Assembly (NCBI RefSeq): GCF_003432385.1
Contig: NZ_CP031841.1
Coordinates: 3,325,579 to 3,389,578, forward strand
Length of the DNA stretch: 64,000 nucleotides
Direction: 5' to 3'
Source: Breoghania sp. L-A4
Lineage (GTDB): Bacteria; Pseudomonadota; Alphaproteobacteria; Rhizobiales; Stappiaceae
Translations under genes and position numbers: made by a program
Shown here: positions 33,737 through 43,300 of the stretch, piece after piece
Layout: each line of letters begins with the position of its first letter
How positions within the stretch are numbered: position 1 is the first letter of the stretch
Notes under the pieces: model-generated
Database searches by the model: none
What the model was told of the DNA's origin: nothing
Seen by the model: the letters and a program-made list of their open reading frames with translations, nothing else

Positions 33737-34216
33737 ATGAGTGAAAAAATCCTTCTCGATCCCACGGACATCCGCGTGCTGCAGATTCTGCAACGCGACG
33801 CCTCGCTGTCGATCGCCGAGATCGCGCGTCAGGCGGGCATGAGCCAGACCCCGTGCTGGCGGCGGATCAAGAAGCTGAAGGAAACCGGGGTCATCCGCCA
33901 GATCGCCGGCATCGTCGACCGGGAGGCGGTGGGGCTGAATTTTGTCGCCTATGCCTTCGTCAAGCTGGCGGTACCCAGCCGCGAGAACATGGAGACCTTC
34001 GACAAGCTGGTGCATCACTGGCCGGAGGTAACCATCTGCGAGCGCATCACCGGCGCCGTCGACTATTTGATCAAGGTGGTGACCGACGACATCAAGAGCT
34101 ACGACACGTTCTTGCGCCTCAAATTGCTCGACGGCGCCCTGGTCTCCGACGTGCAGTCGCGCATCGTCGTGCACACCGTGAAGGATACGGTGGCACTGCC
34201 GCTACGGGAAAACTGA
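33737..34216 (+). CDS. Lrp/AsnC-family transcriptional regulator
   Basis: 159 residues. N-terminal helix-turn-helix: DIRVLQILQRDASLSIAEIA followed by GMSQTPCWRRIKKLKE. C-terminal ligand-binding RAM domain with the conserved VTICERITGAVDYLIKV. It is divergent from the indolepyruvate oxidoreductase gene and probably controls it in response to an amino acid. BkdR- and Lrp-like proteins are often placed beside such enzymes. Confidence 0.93.
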   Translation: MSEKILLDPTDIRVLQILQRDASLSIAEIARQAGMSQTPCWRRIKKLKETGVIRQIAGIVDREAVGLNFVAYAFVKLAVPSRENMETFDKLVHHWPEVTICERITGAVDYLIKVVTDDIKSYDTFLRLKLLDGALVSDVQSRIVVHTVKDTVALPLREN

Positions 34217-34227
34217 GGCCCGCCAGC

Positions 34228-35478
34228 TCAAATATCGATGAAACGCGAGGGCGAATAGGGCGCGGGATCGACGATGGTCCGGCCGCCCGTCATCATCTCC
34301 GACAGCAGGCGCCCGGTTACCGGCCCATTGGTGAAGCCCGTGTGGCCATGGCCGAGGTTAAACCACATACCATCGTGGCGCGGCGCGCGGCCGACCATCG
34401 GCAGGCTGTCGGGAAAGCACGGCCGCGACCCCATCCAGGGCGCATCCTCGACCTCCGAGGCAATGGGAAAGAGCTGCCGCGCCAACGGCTTGGTCCGCCG
34501 AATCTGCACGGGCGTGGGGTCCGCGTCGCGGTCGGCGAATTCGATGCCCGTCGTCAGGCGGATGCCGCGCTCCATCGGCGTCAGCACGAAACCGTTGTCG
34601 ATGTCGACGATCGGCCGGTTCAGACTGGCGTTGCCTTGCGCTGTGTAGTGGATGTGATAACCGCGCTTCACCGCCAGCGGCAGCGCGTAGCCATAAAGCC
34701 GCAGCAGATCCATCGACCATGGCCCCAGAGCCACCACCACATCCCTGGCCGCCACCTCGCCCGTCGTGGTCTCCACCACCCAGTCCTCGCCCTCGCGGCG
34801 CAGGCTGAGCGCATTGCCGCGCAATATGTCCCCGCCCATCAGCTTGAACGTCTCGGCATAGGCCTTGGTGACACCGCCCGGACTGGAGACGGATCTGGAA
34901 TCCTTCCAGTAGACCGCCTTGTGGCACACGGGACGCAGATGCGGCTCCAGCGCGTTCAGGTCTCCAGGCTCGAGAATGTCGTAGCCGGCGCCGAAAATCC
35001 GAGCGTAGTGCAAATCGCGCTCGATATCGGCAAAGCCGGCCTTGCTGCGGTAGAGGTGGATCCAGCCGGTATCGCGAAAGAATCGCTCCGCCGGCGTCGA
35101 ATGCGCCAGCGCCCAGTGCTCCGCCGCCGCATGCCGCTCAAGCTGATCGATGGCGCGGGCAAACCGGTCGACGGCAACATTGGTGGAGTGCTCGCGGAAC
35201 TTCCACAGCCATGGCAGCAGGCCACGCAGAAAGCTCGGGTGATAGTGCGCCTGCGGACTGCGGTTCAGCGCATAGGTGAGCAACGCGCGGAAACTGTCGG
35301 GAAAGGTGATCGGCACGAACCCGTCGCGCTCGATGACGCCGGCATTGCCGTGGGACGTCTCCTCGCCCGGCGCGCGCCGATCGACCAGGGCGACCGAACG
35401 CCCCCGCTTGAGCAGGTGAAACGCCGAGGAAACCCCGGCGATACCGGCTCCCAACACGATCGCATCCACGCGCTGCAC
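34228..35478 (-). CDS. FAD-dependent amino-acid dehydrogenase/oxidase (DadA-like)
   Basis: 416 residues from a GTG at 35478, chosen because AGGA lies eight bases upstream. The N-terminus has the dinucleotide motif IVLGAGIAGVSSAFHLLKRG. Family segments SHGNAGVIERDGFVPI and LGHGHTGFTNGPVTGRL are present, as in D-amino-acid dehydrogenases. The enzyme probably deaminates a D-amino acid and feeds electrons to the membrane chain; the exact substrate is unknown. It is convergent with the Lrp gene and divergent from the BASS transporter. Confidence 0.9.
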   Translation of the reverse strand: MQRVDAIVLGAGIAGVSSAFHLLKRGRSVALVDRRAPGEETSHGNAGVIERDGFVPITFPDSFRALLTYALNRSPQAHYHPSFLRGLLPWLWKFREHSTNVAVDRFARAIDQLERHAAAEHWALAHSTPAERFFRDTGWIHLYRSKAGFADIERDLHYARIFGAGYDILEPGDLNALEPHLRPVCHKAVYWKDSRSVSSPGGVTKAYAETFKLMGGDILRGNALSLRREGEDWVVETTTGEVAARDVVVALGPWSMDLLRLYGYALPLAVKRGYHIHYTAQGNASLNRPIVDIDNGFVLTPMERGIRLTTGIEFADRDADPTPVQIRRTKPLARQLFPIASEVEDAPWMGSRPCFPDSLPMVGRAPRHDGMWFNLGHGHTGFTNGPVTGRLLSEMMTGGRTIVDPAPYSPSRFIDI

Positions 35479-35569
35479 TTGGAGTTTCCTTTTCGCCACC
35501 GACAAACGTGTCAATACTCAGCCAGATCACGTCCAGGACGAAACTTCCAGCGTTTGGGGAAAGTACCGC

Positions 35570-36583
35570 ATGATCAATAAGTTGGCTAGCCGTGCCATGA
35601 GCGAATCGGGGCGCGGCTTGCGATGGCTCGGCGACTGCGGCGTGCGCGCCGTAGCGGCAAGCGCGGTGCTGGGGCTGTTGCTGCCGGGCCTCTCTTCCGT
35701 TCTGCGGCCGATGATCGGAGTGGCCATCTTCATGCTTCTGGTGCTGGCCTTCCTGCGCGTCGATCCGCAGGCGGTGATCGCCCGCGTCCGCAAGCCCACG
35801 CTTGTGCTGGTCTCCGCCGTGTGGATCATGCTCGCGGTGCCGCTGTTCGCCGCTCTCCTGATGCATGCAACCGGCCTGAACGCGCGGAGCCCGGGCCTGA
35901 TGCTGGCGGTGTTCATCGTCACCGCCGCGCCGCCGGTCATGTCCGCGCCGGCCTTTGCCGCCCTGATGGGACTGGACGGCGCGCTAAGTCTCACCGTGCT
36001 GATCGCCGCGACCGCGCTTACACCGCTGACGGCGCCGCTGATCGCCGGCGTCATGCTGGATGCGGCCCTGCCGATTTCCGCGCTGTCGCTGGCTCTGCGG
36101 CTGGTGGCGCTGCTGGCCGGCTCCATGGCGCTGTCATGGGTGATCCGGCGGCTGGCCACCCCGGCGCGGCTGGTCGTGCGCCGGCGCGAGATCGACGGGT
36201 TGAACGTGATTCTGCTGTTTGGTTTCATCATCGCCGCCATGGACGGCGTCGCCAGCCGATTCCTGATCGACCCCTTGCTTGTGCTGGGCATCGCGGCCCT
36301 GAGCTTCGGCGTCGCATTCACACAGATCGCCCTGACCATGCTGGCACTGCCAAAGGCCGCCAGCTCAGACGCCTTTGTCGTGGCGCATGCGGCGGGAAAC
36401 CGCAACATGGGGCTGATGGTGGCGGCCCTGGGCGGATCGCTCCCCGACCTCGCCTGGCTCTATTTCGCCCTCGGTCAACTGCCCATCTACCTGTTGCCCT
36501 TGATGCTCAAGCCGCTCGCGGCAAGAATGCTCCCCCCGCTCCGCAACACCGCAACCGGAGACAAGGGCGGGACCAGACCATGA
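35570..36583 (+). CDS. Bile acid:sodium symporter (BASS) family transporter
   Basis: 337 residues with about ten hydrophobic segments. Characteristic features are the AAPPVMSAPAFAALMGLDG segment and AHAAGNRNMGLMVAALGG near the C-terminus. BASS proteins import organic acids with sodium; the substrate is not predictable here. GGGGA precedes the ATG. The next gene begins 10 bp later, so cotranscription is likely. Confidence 0.88.
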   Translation: MINKLASRAMSESGRGLRWLGDCGVRAVAASAVLGLLLPGLSSVLRPMIGVAIFMLLVLAFLRVDPQAVIARVRKPTLVLVSAVWIMLAVPLFAALLMHATGLNARSPGLMLAVFIVTAAPPVMSAPAFAALMGLDGALSLTVLIAATALTPLTAPLIAGVMLDAALPISALSLALRLVALLAGSMALSWVIRRLATPARLVVRRREIDGLNVILLFGFIIAAMDGVASRFLIDPLLVLGIAALSFGVAFTQIALTMLALPKAASSDAFVVAHAAGNRNMGLMVAALGGSLPDLAWLYFALGQLPIYLLPLMLKPLAARMLPPLRNTATGDKGGTRP

Positions 36584-36593
36584 GGCCGCAGCA

Positions 36594-37358
36594 ATGATCC
36601 ATCGTATGCATCACACCATCATCCACGTGATAGCAGCACTTTGTGCGCTGGCCGCCCTGTCGATGCCTGCGCACGCGGCCGATGCCGCGGCCCGCGAGAT
36701 CATCGGCTTCTCGCCCGACGGCGCCTATTTCGCATTTGAGCAATTCGGCGTGCAGGACGGCTCCGGCTTCCCCTATTCGGACATCTTCGTGCTGGAGACC
36801 GCGACCGACACCTGGGTGCGGGGCACCCCGGCACATGCCGTGCTGCGCGACGAAGCCGCCACACTGGAGGCGGTACGCGCTGAGGCCCGGCGCGAGGCGC
36901 GTCCGATTCTGACGCGTCTTCGGATCAGCTCCCAGCACGGCAGGGAGCTGGTTTCGGACAATGCGGACAATGCGCGCGACGCGGCCCGCTTCCTGCCATT
37001 TTTTCTGGCCGGCGACGGCCCCGCCCAAGACCCCGTGCGACTGCGGCTCAGCGAGATCGCCATGAGCCGAGACGACTGCGCCGCGCTGGGCGTCGTCAAC
37101 CGCGGCTTTGCGCTTGTGCTGGAGGACGAGTCCGGGCAACCGTTGCGCATCCTGCAGGAGGACACCGAGATCCCCGCCTCCCGCGGCTGCCCGGTGCACT
37201 ATGGCATCTCCGACGTGCTGGCATTCCCGCGCCCAGGCATTGGGCCGGTGCTGGTGGTCCTCGTCTCCGTCTACCGGTTCGGCTTCGAGGGTCTCGACCG
37301 ACGGTACATCGCCATTGCCAGCACCTTTGACAATTTTTCAAACCCGTCCGACCAATAG
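36594..37358 (+). CDS. DUF2259 secreted protein
   Basis: 254 residues with a signal peptide ending SMPAHAA. The family start REIIGFSPDGAYFAFEQFGV followed by QDGSGFPYSDIFV is clear. The C-terminus LDRRYIAIASTF is also typical. DUF2259 proteins are predicted periplasmic and of unknown function. The gene lies between the BASS transporter gene and the YcaQ-like gene in the same direction. Confidence 0.9.
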   Translation: MIHRMHHTIIHVIAALCALAALSMPAHAADAAAREIIGFSPDGAYFAFEQFGVQDGSGFPYSDIFVLETATDTWVRGTPAHAVLRDEAATLEAVRAEARREARPILTRLRISSQHGRELVSDNADNARDAARFLPFFLAGDGPAQDPVRLRLSEIAMSRDDCAALGVVNRGFALVLEDESGQPLRILQEDTEIPASRGCPVHYGISDVLAFPRPGIGPVLVVLVSVYRFGFEGLDRRYIAIASTFDNFSNPSDQ

Positions 37359-37374
37359 ATCAGTTCCGGCCCGC

Positions 37375-38595
37375 ATGACTCTTCGCATCTCCAACGCCGA
37401 CGCCCGCCGCCTGTTTCTGCATGGCCAGCGCCTGTCCCGCGATCCGCGCGCGCGGCTCGATGCCGCCGGGCTGCAGGCGCTGATCGAGGATCTCGGCTTT
37501 GTGCAGCTCGACAGCATCAACACGGTGGAACGCGCCCACCACCAGATCCTGTTCTCGCGTTCGCAGTCCTACCGGCCCGACGATCTGAAGCATCTACACG
37601 AAACGGAGGCGACCCTGTTCGAGAACTGGACCCACGACGCCTCGATCATCCCGTCGAAATATTTTCCCTACTGGCGGCACCGGTTTGCGCGCGAGCAGGA
37701 GCGATTGCGCGAGCGCTGGCAGAAATGGCGCCGCGACGGGTTCGCGGAACTGATCGGTACGGTGCGCGCCCATGTGGAGGCCAATGGCCCGACAATGGCG
37801 CGGGACCTCGGCCTGGACGAGGCCACGGGCGGCACCGGCGCACCCAAGAAGGGCGGCGACGGCTGGTGGGATTGGCATCCGTCGAAGACGGCGCTGGAAT
37901 ACCTGTGGCGCACCGGAGAAGTCTCCGTCATCCGGCGGGAGGGATTTCAGAAGGTCTATGATCTGTCCGCCCGCGCCATCCCGCCCGAGCATCACGACCA
38001 CAGCGTCACGGAAGAGGCGTTCGTTGACTGGGCCTGCCACAGCGCGCTGGACCGGCTCGGCTTCGCGACGCCCACTGAGATCACTGCCTTCTGGGAAGCG
38101 CTGCCGCTGGAGACCGTCAAGGACTGGTGCGCCCGCAACCATGGCGAAACGCTGGTCGAGGTCGAAATCGAGGGCGCCGGCGGCGACACGCGCCCCGCCC
38201 TCGCCTTCCCGGACATCGAACAGAGGCTGGCCGCCGCCCCGCCTCCACCCAGACGCCTGCGCGTCCTGAGCCCGTTCGACCCCGCGATTCGCGACCGTAA
38301 CCGTACCGAACGGCTGTTTGGCTACCGCTACCGCATCGAGGTGTTTGTGCCCGAGGCCAGGCGGGAGTTCGGCTATTACGTCTTCCCGCTGCTGGAGGGC
38401 GACAGGCTGGTCGGCCGCATCGACATGAAGCACCACCGCAAGCAAGGCGAGTTGCGCGTCAAGGGCCTTTGGTGGGAGCGTTGCGTGCGCGCCTCAAAGG
38501 CCCGCGAAGAGGCCCTTCTGGCCGAACTCGAGCGCATTCGCCGCTTCACCGGCGCCGCCGAGATCACCTTCGAGAACGGCTGGCGGCGCTCGTAA
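37375..38595 (+). CDS. YcaQ/AlkX-like winged-helix DNA glycosylase family protein
   Basis: 406 residues from the ATG at 37375; the longer frame upstream overlaps DUF2259 and is a shadow. Conserved features: GLQALIEDLGFVQLDSINTV, ENWTHDASIIPSKYFPYWRH (the family EXWXHXA-like motif) and LSPFDPAIRDRNRTERLFGY. Members of this winged-helix family unhook DNA interstrand crosslinks and excise some alkylated bases. The exact activity here is inferred by family. Confidence 0.9.
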   Translation: MTLRISNADARRLFLHGQRLSRDPRARLDAAGLQALIEDLGFVQLDSINTVERAHHQILFSRSQSYRPDDLKHLHETEATLFENWTHDASIIPSKYFPYWRHRFAREQERLRERWQKWRRDGFAELIGTVRAHVEANGPTMARDLGLDEATGGTGAPKKGGDGWWDWHPSKTALEYLWRTGEVSVIRREGFQKVYDLSARAIPPEHHDHSVTEEAFVDWACHSALDRLGFATPTEITAFWEALPLETVKDWCARNHGETLVEVEIEGAGGDTRPALAFPDIEQRLAAAPPPPRRLRVLSPFDPAIRDRNRTERLFGYRYRIEVFVPEARREFGYYVFPLLEGDRLVGRIDMKHHRKQGELRVKGLWWERCVRASKAREEALLAELERIRRFTGAAEITFENGWRRS

Positions 38596-38597
38596 GC

Positions 38598-38885
38598 CTA
38601 GCTGCAAGCCCCGAACCATTGCGCGGTGCAGGCGAGATCGAGAAAGAAACCGGTCACGGCAGCGGCAATGCCCAGCACCGAGGCCAGAACGTACCACCGG
38701 CCGAACCGCACGCTGTCAAGCGCGCGCATGCGACCGGCGATCCCCTTGCCGATCTTCGACAGCGCGTCCCGGTGCTCCCCGGACACGAATCGATCCGCCC
38801 CCTGACTGCGCAACAGCGCGTGCAAGGCGGGGATGGCGAGCAGGAGTGCCGCCGCGAAGTTCAGAACTTTACTCGTCAGCAGCAT
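38598..38885 (-). CDS. Small two-helix membrane protein of unknown function
   Basis: 95 residues from the ATG at 38885 (MLLTSKVLNFAAALLLAIPA). Two hydrophobic helices flank a charged central loop; three cysteines occur in or after the second helix. The start overlaps the end of the preceding HTH gene by 17 bp, so the two are translationally coupled. No family recognised. It is the last gene of a three-gene minus-strand cassette. Confidence 0.65.
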   Translation of the reverse strand: MLLTSKVLNFAAALLLAIPALHALLRSQGADRFVSGEHRDALSKIGKGIAGRMRALDSVRFGRWYVLASVLGIAAAVTGFFLDLACTAQWFGACS

Positions 38886-39693
38886 TGTCCGGCTCCCCGA
38901 AATCGAGGCCAAGATCCAGAGCCCACAACAGTCGCGCCACCAGATCGAGAGAAGGCCCCCGCTCACCAAGACCGCGCTCGACCAGCGATAGCTGCGACAC
39001 GGTCGTCGCCGCCTTGCCCGCCAGTTGCTTCAACGTCATGCCGCGCGCCTCGCGCTGAGCGCGCAGCCATGCGCCGAACGCCAGGACCGCGCGCTGCGCG
39101 TGATAGCCGCGCCGGGCATCATCCGACCTGGCGACGGACGCGCGCACCCGCTGCAGTCCATCCTGTTCCCCGGTCCCGGGCAGTTCCGGCTCCAGCGGAC
39201 GGACCCGCGGCCACTTGCGCGTCTCACCAGGCGCGGCCTCGTCTCGTCCCGTCTCCAGCAGCTTCAGGATGTGAGATACCTTGGCGTCGAGGTGCTGGGC
39301 GAAATCGTCAACCGACCGTTCAGCCGTCGCACTCTGCGCGCCTTCCTCGGGGTCGACCACGACAAGAAAATTCTCGTCGCCAGGCATTGCCTCGGGGTCG
39401 AGAAACACCCGCGGCTTGAATCCAGACCACACGGGCGCCCCCAGGACATCGCGCCCGCGCAGATCCGCCGCTTGACTCTCGGAAAGGATCGGATCGAGCG
39501 TCAGATGCGCAACCCCCTCCCGAACCTCGAAACCAACCGGCTCGTCTGCAGCCCTGCTCAAGCCCGGCGCACTCAGGCTTTCCAGGTTTCCGACGCGCAC
39601 CTGCAAATCCGGTCCGCCGCCGATCGGATGAATAACCGCGGTTGCGGAAATCAGATCAATGTATTTGACGAAGCCAAGAGCCTGTTCCGACAT
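38869..39693 (-). CDS. Protein with C-terminal XRE-type helix-turn-helix
   Basis: 274 residues. The last 70 or so form an XRE/Cro-like DNA-binding domain (AWLRAQREARGMTLKQLAGK followed by TVSQLSLVERGLGERGPSLD). The N-terminal 170 residues are acidic and not recognised, with a repeated feel of short beta segments (ATAVIHPIGGGPDLQVRVGN). A large N-terminal domain ahead of the HTH is unusual for a simple antitoxin. It is the middle gene of a cassette between a 116-residue protein gene and a small membrane protein gene. Confidence 0.8.
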   Translation of the reverse strand: MSEQALGFVKYIDLISATAVIHPIGGGPDLQVRVGNLESLSAPGLSRAADEPVGFEVREGVAHLTLDPILSESQAADLRGRDVLGAPVWSGFKPRVFLDPEAMPGDENFLVVVDPEEGAQSATAERSVDDFAQHLDAKVSHILKLLETGRDEAAPGETRKWPRVRPLEPELPGTGEQDGLQRVRASVARSDDARRGYHAQRAVLAFGAWLRAQREARGMTLKQLAGKAATTVSQLSLVERGLGERGPSLDLVARLLWALDLGLDFGEPDNAADE

Positions 39694-39732
39694 GACGTGG
39701 ACCTGCTTGATTCGAGAACCGCACCAACCGGT

Positions 39733-40083
39733 TCATAGGCAAATGAATCTGACGATCGTTGTTTCGCTGGCGCCGACATCGAGGAGAACGGCGAGTTTCC
39801 GCTCATGCTGAACCGTGTACCGCCGGACCGGCTGCCCGCCGGCTTCGAAGGGGCCGGCGAAACTGACGGCGATGCCGGGGTGCTTTGCATCGACGCCGAA
39901 CCGAAGAGGTCTTTCGACCAGAGCCTCCAGATGCGCCAACGGCCGGCCCCGAAGACTCTCGAGAAAAGCGTACAAACGCCCCAGCGACGCTCCACACCCA
40001 CTCGATGCCGCATCGATCGACGTTTCACAGTCCTCACTGACCGTCTCGGCGTACCATATCCGAACCTTGTCCCAGTCCGTCAC
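39733..40083 (-). CDS. Uncharacterised 116-residue protein, first gene of the HTH cassette
   Basis: Starts at a GTG preceded by GAGGAG seven bases upstream. The C-terminal strand pattern (PVRRYTVQHERKLAVLLDVG then TTIVRFI) faintly recalls RelE/HigB-like toxins, but I cannot support that assignment. It is separated from the HTH gene by 39 bp on the same strand. The AT-rich region just upstream looks like a promoter-operator. Confidence 0.65.
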   Translation of the reverse strand: MTDWDKVRIWYAETVSEDCETSIDAASSGCGASLGRLYAFLESLRGRPLAHLEALVERPLRFGVDAKHPGIAVSFAGPFEAGGQPVRRYTVQHERKLAVLLDVGASETTIVRFICL

Positions 40084-40095
40084 GAAACGCTCCTC

Positions 40096-40120
40096 AAATT
40101 TATTCTTTAGGATAAAATTT
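40096..40120. promoter_or_regulatory. AT-rich paired AAATTT operator candidate upstream of the HTH cassette
   Basis: Two self-complementary AAATTT hexamers start 19 bp apart just before the cassette's first gene. A TTGACT -35-like hexamer lies further upstream on the minus strand, near 40125-40130. The spot is much more AT-rich than its surroundings. It would suit autoregulation by the HTH protein; this is inference. Confidence 0.35.
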
Positions 40121-40303
40121 TCAAGTCAATTCATTCAAAAAGATAAACCTATCTCCCCGCTCCCACTGAAGGCCACAGGCGTTGACGGCTTTCCAGATCG
40201 CCCATGAGGTGCACTCAACATCCTGCCGACAGCGCTGCGGAAACGCAATATTGACGGAGTGTCCCTCGGCCCCTTCGATGGCAAGCACCCACGTAGCGCG
40301 CAT
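40121..40303 (-). CDS. Possible small ORF between the HTH cassette and the Amt fusion
   Basis: Would encode 60 residues (MRATWVLAIEGAEGHSVNIA and so on, ending FLNELT). It is tryptophan-rich, has no ribosome-binding site and no recognised family. It starts five bases after the stop of the Amt-GGDEF-EAL gene on the same strand. It may be a gene remnant or chance. Confidence 0.25.
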   Translation of the reverse strand: MRATWVLAIEGAEGHSVNIAFPQRCRQDVECTSWAIWKAVNACGLQWERGDRFIFLNELT

Positions 40304-40307
40304 GGCA

Positions 40308-43300
40308 CTACGCCCGCTCGGTGGCGCGTGCCGGGGCCTTGCCGGCCGCATCGCGCATGCGCTCCGCCATGCCCTCGAGGCTGACGACCCCGTCGGCAGC
40401 CGCATGGGCCGTCTCCAGAGTCTCGCGCACCTCTGCCGGCACCTCGCGCAACAGTTCGGCCAGCGGCACCGGTTTGCCGACAAGGAAACCCTGGATCTCG
40501 TCGCAGCCCTCGCGCACCAGCATGTCGAGCTGGTTCACGGTTTCCACGCCCTCGGCGACAATGTCCATGCCGAGCGCGTTGCCCAGGCGCAGGATCGTCT
40601 CGACGATGGCGCAGGCACTGGCACTCGACGGCATCGAGGACACAAACGAGCGATCGATCTTGATGACATCGAAGGGGAAACGGCTGAGATAGCTGAGCGA
40701 GGAATAACCGGTCCCGAAGTCGTCGAGCGCAATGCGCACGTTTAATTTCTTCAGTGCCTTCAAAACGCCGAACGCGCGCTGGTCGTCATCAAACACCACG
40801 CTCTCGGTGATCTCGATCTCGAGCTGCTCGGCGGGCAGGCCTGAACGCGCAAGCGCGGTCTCCACCGCCTCGACGAATCCCTTGTCGCGGAATTGCAGGG
40901 GACTGACGTTGACGCTCACGCGCTTGCCGCCGAACTCCGACAGCGCGATCCGGCAGGCGTTCTCCATCACCCACTTGCCGATCGGCACGATCTGACCGGA
41001 TTGCTCGGCGACGGGGATGAAGTCCGTGGGGCTGACGGTGCCGCGGGTGGGATGATGCCAGCGGATAAGTGCCTCATAGCCGAGGATCTCGGCGGTCGCG
41101 GCGCCCAGGCGCGGCTGGAAGTAAATCTCGAACTCGTCGCGCTCAATCGCCATCGTGAGATCGGCTTCCAGGTGCCGGCGGATCTTCACCGCGGCATCCA
41201 TCCCCTCCTCGAACACGCAATAGGTGCCGCGGCCGAGGCTTTTGGCCTTGTATAGCGCCGTGTCGGCGCGCGAGATGAGCGTGCCGATGCCCGTGCCGTT
41301 GAGCGGGCAGATGGCGATGCCGATGCTGGCGGCGTTGCGCACCACGAGGCCGCCGCCGCAGTCAATCGGCTGGGCGATCAGGAACAGCAGCCGGTGCGCC
41401 AGATCCGCCGCCTGGTTGGCGAAGCCGATTTCCGACTGGATGATCGCGAATTCATCGCCGCCCAGACGCGCCACCGTGTCCGTCGGCCGCACCGCCTGGC
41501 GCAGCCGCCGCGCGGTCTCCCGGATGACCTGATCGCCGACCGGATGGCCATGCAGATCGTTGATGTCCTTGAAGCGATCCAGATCGATGAGCAGCACGCC
41601 GGTCATCGCCCCCTGGGCATCCTGGCGCCGCACGGCGGCCTCGAGCTGATCGGTGAACACGGCGCGGTTGGGCAGATCCGTAAGCGGGTCGTGCTGGGCG
41701 AGGTGGCGGATCTTCTGCTCCGCCTTCTTGCGATCGCGCAGGTCGACGACGGCGGAGACCATGGTGCGCTTTCCGCGATAGACAATCTGGCGGCTGCGTA
41801 CCTCGACGGGAATGACGGTTCCATCGACGTGAATGACGCGCAACTCATAGGGTTTGCTGTCCTTGAGCCGCGAGCGCTTGCGCACCAGGTCATGGTCCTG
41901 AGGATCGACGAGATCCAGCACCTTGCGGCCCTTGAGATGGTCGATCGGTATGCCGAGCAGTTCCTCGAGCGCGGCGTTTCCGTCCGCGACAATGCCGCCA
42001 ATCGAGATGGTGATTGCCTCGAAGGTGGAATTGGCGAGCGCGGACAGCCGTTCCGCCTCTTCCTCCGAGCGCTGCTTCTCGGTCTCGAAGTTGCGCGCGA
42101 GTTCCTCGTTCTGGATCGAATCCATCAACCGGTTGAACAGTCCCGACAGCCGCTCGGCCTCATCCCCCTGGGTGACTGGAAGCCGCAACGAAAGATCCGT
42201 CTCCCCGTTGATCAGGGCGCTGTAGGCATCCTCGACGTGGCCGATGCCCAGGCGGGTACCGTGTTCGGTTTCATTCAGACCGCGCTCCTCGTCCTCCGCG
42301 CTGACCCGGATCGGCATGACGGACCGGAGCAGGACGAAAAACAGGTAGCTGACGCCGAACGCCCAGACGAAATTCACGCCCGAACCGAGAGCCTGGACGC
42401 CGAGCTGGTCAAGACGGGCGCCGGTCGGCAGATGCTCGAGCGGCGCGAACAGCGCCACCGACAGCGTGCCCACCACGCCCGCCACGCCGTGCACACCGAC
42501 CGCGCCCACGGCGTCGTCGATCTTGAACCGCGCTTCCAGGATGGTGTTGCTGTAGACAGCGGCGAGCCCGCCCAGCGCACCGACCAGCATCGCGCCCTGC
42601 GACCCCAGCGCCATGCAGCCGGCGGTGACCGCCACAAGCCCGCCCAGCATGCCGGAAATCGCCTTTTCCGGCAGGAAGATGCCGTCCTGCCGCCAGCCGA
42701 CGAGGAAACCGGCCGTGCCGCCCGTCGCCGCGGCCAGCACCGTGTTGGCGACGATATGGGCGATGTCGGGCACCGCGGCGATGGTCGAGCCGCCGTTGAA
42801 GCCGATCCAGCCGACGAAGATGAAGAACGCGCCCGCGGTAGCCAGCACGGGGCTGTGACCCTGAATACGCACCGGCCGACCAGCGGCGTCGAAGCGGCCC
42901 TTGCGCGCGCCCACCACGATGCAGGCGGCCAGCGCGATCCAGGCGCCGGTGCCGTGCACCACGGTCGAGCCGGCGAAATCGACAAAGCCCATGTTGCCGA
43001 GGAAGGCGGAAGAGTTTTCGACCAGAGCCGCGCCCCAGGCCCAGTGCACGAAGACCGGATAGACAAGACCCGCGATCAGCAGCGAACACAGCAGATAGGC
43101 GATCAGCGGCATGCGCTCGGCGACGGCGCCGGAAACGATCGTCGCCGCCGTGCCGCAGAACATCACCTGGAAGACGAAGAAGGCCAGCCCCCAGCTCTCG
43201 ACCTCGCGCAGCATGAAGAACTTCGAATCAACGCCGATCCAGAAGCCGTTGCCCGCGCCAAACGAGATCATGAAACCGACGCAGGCGAAGGCGAGCACCG

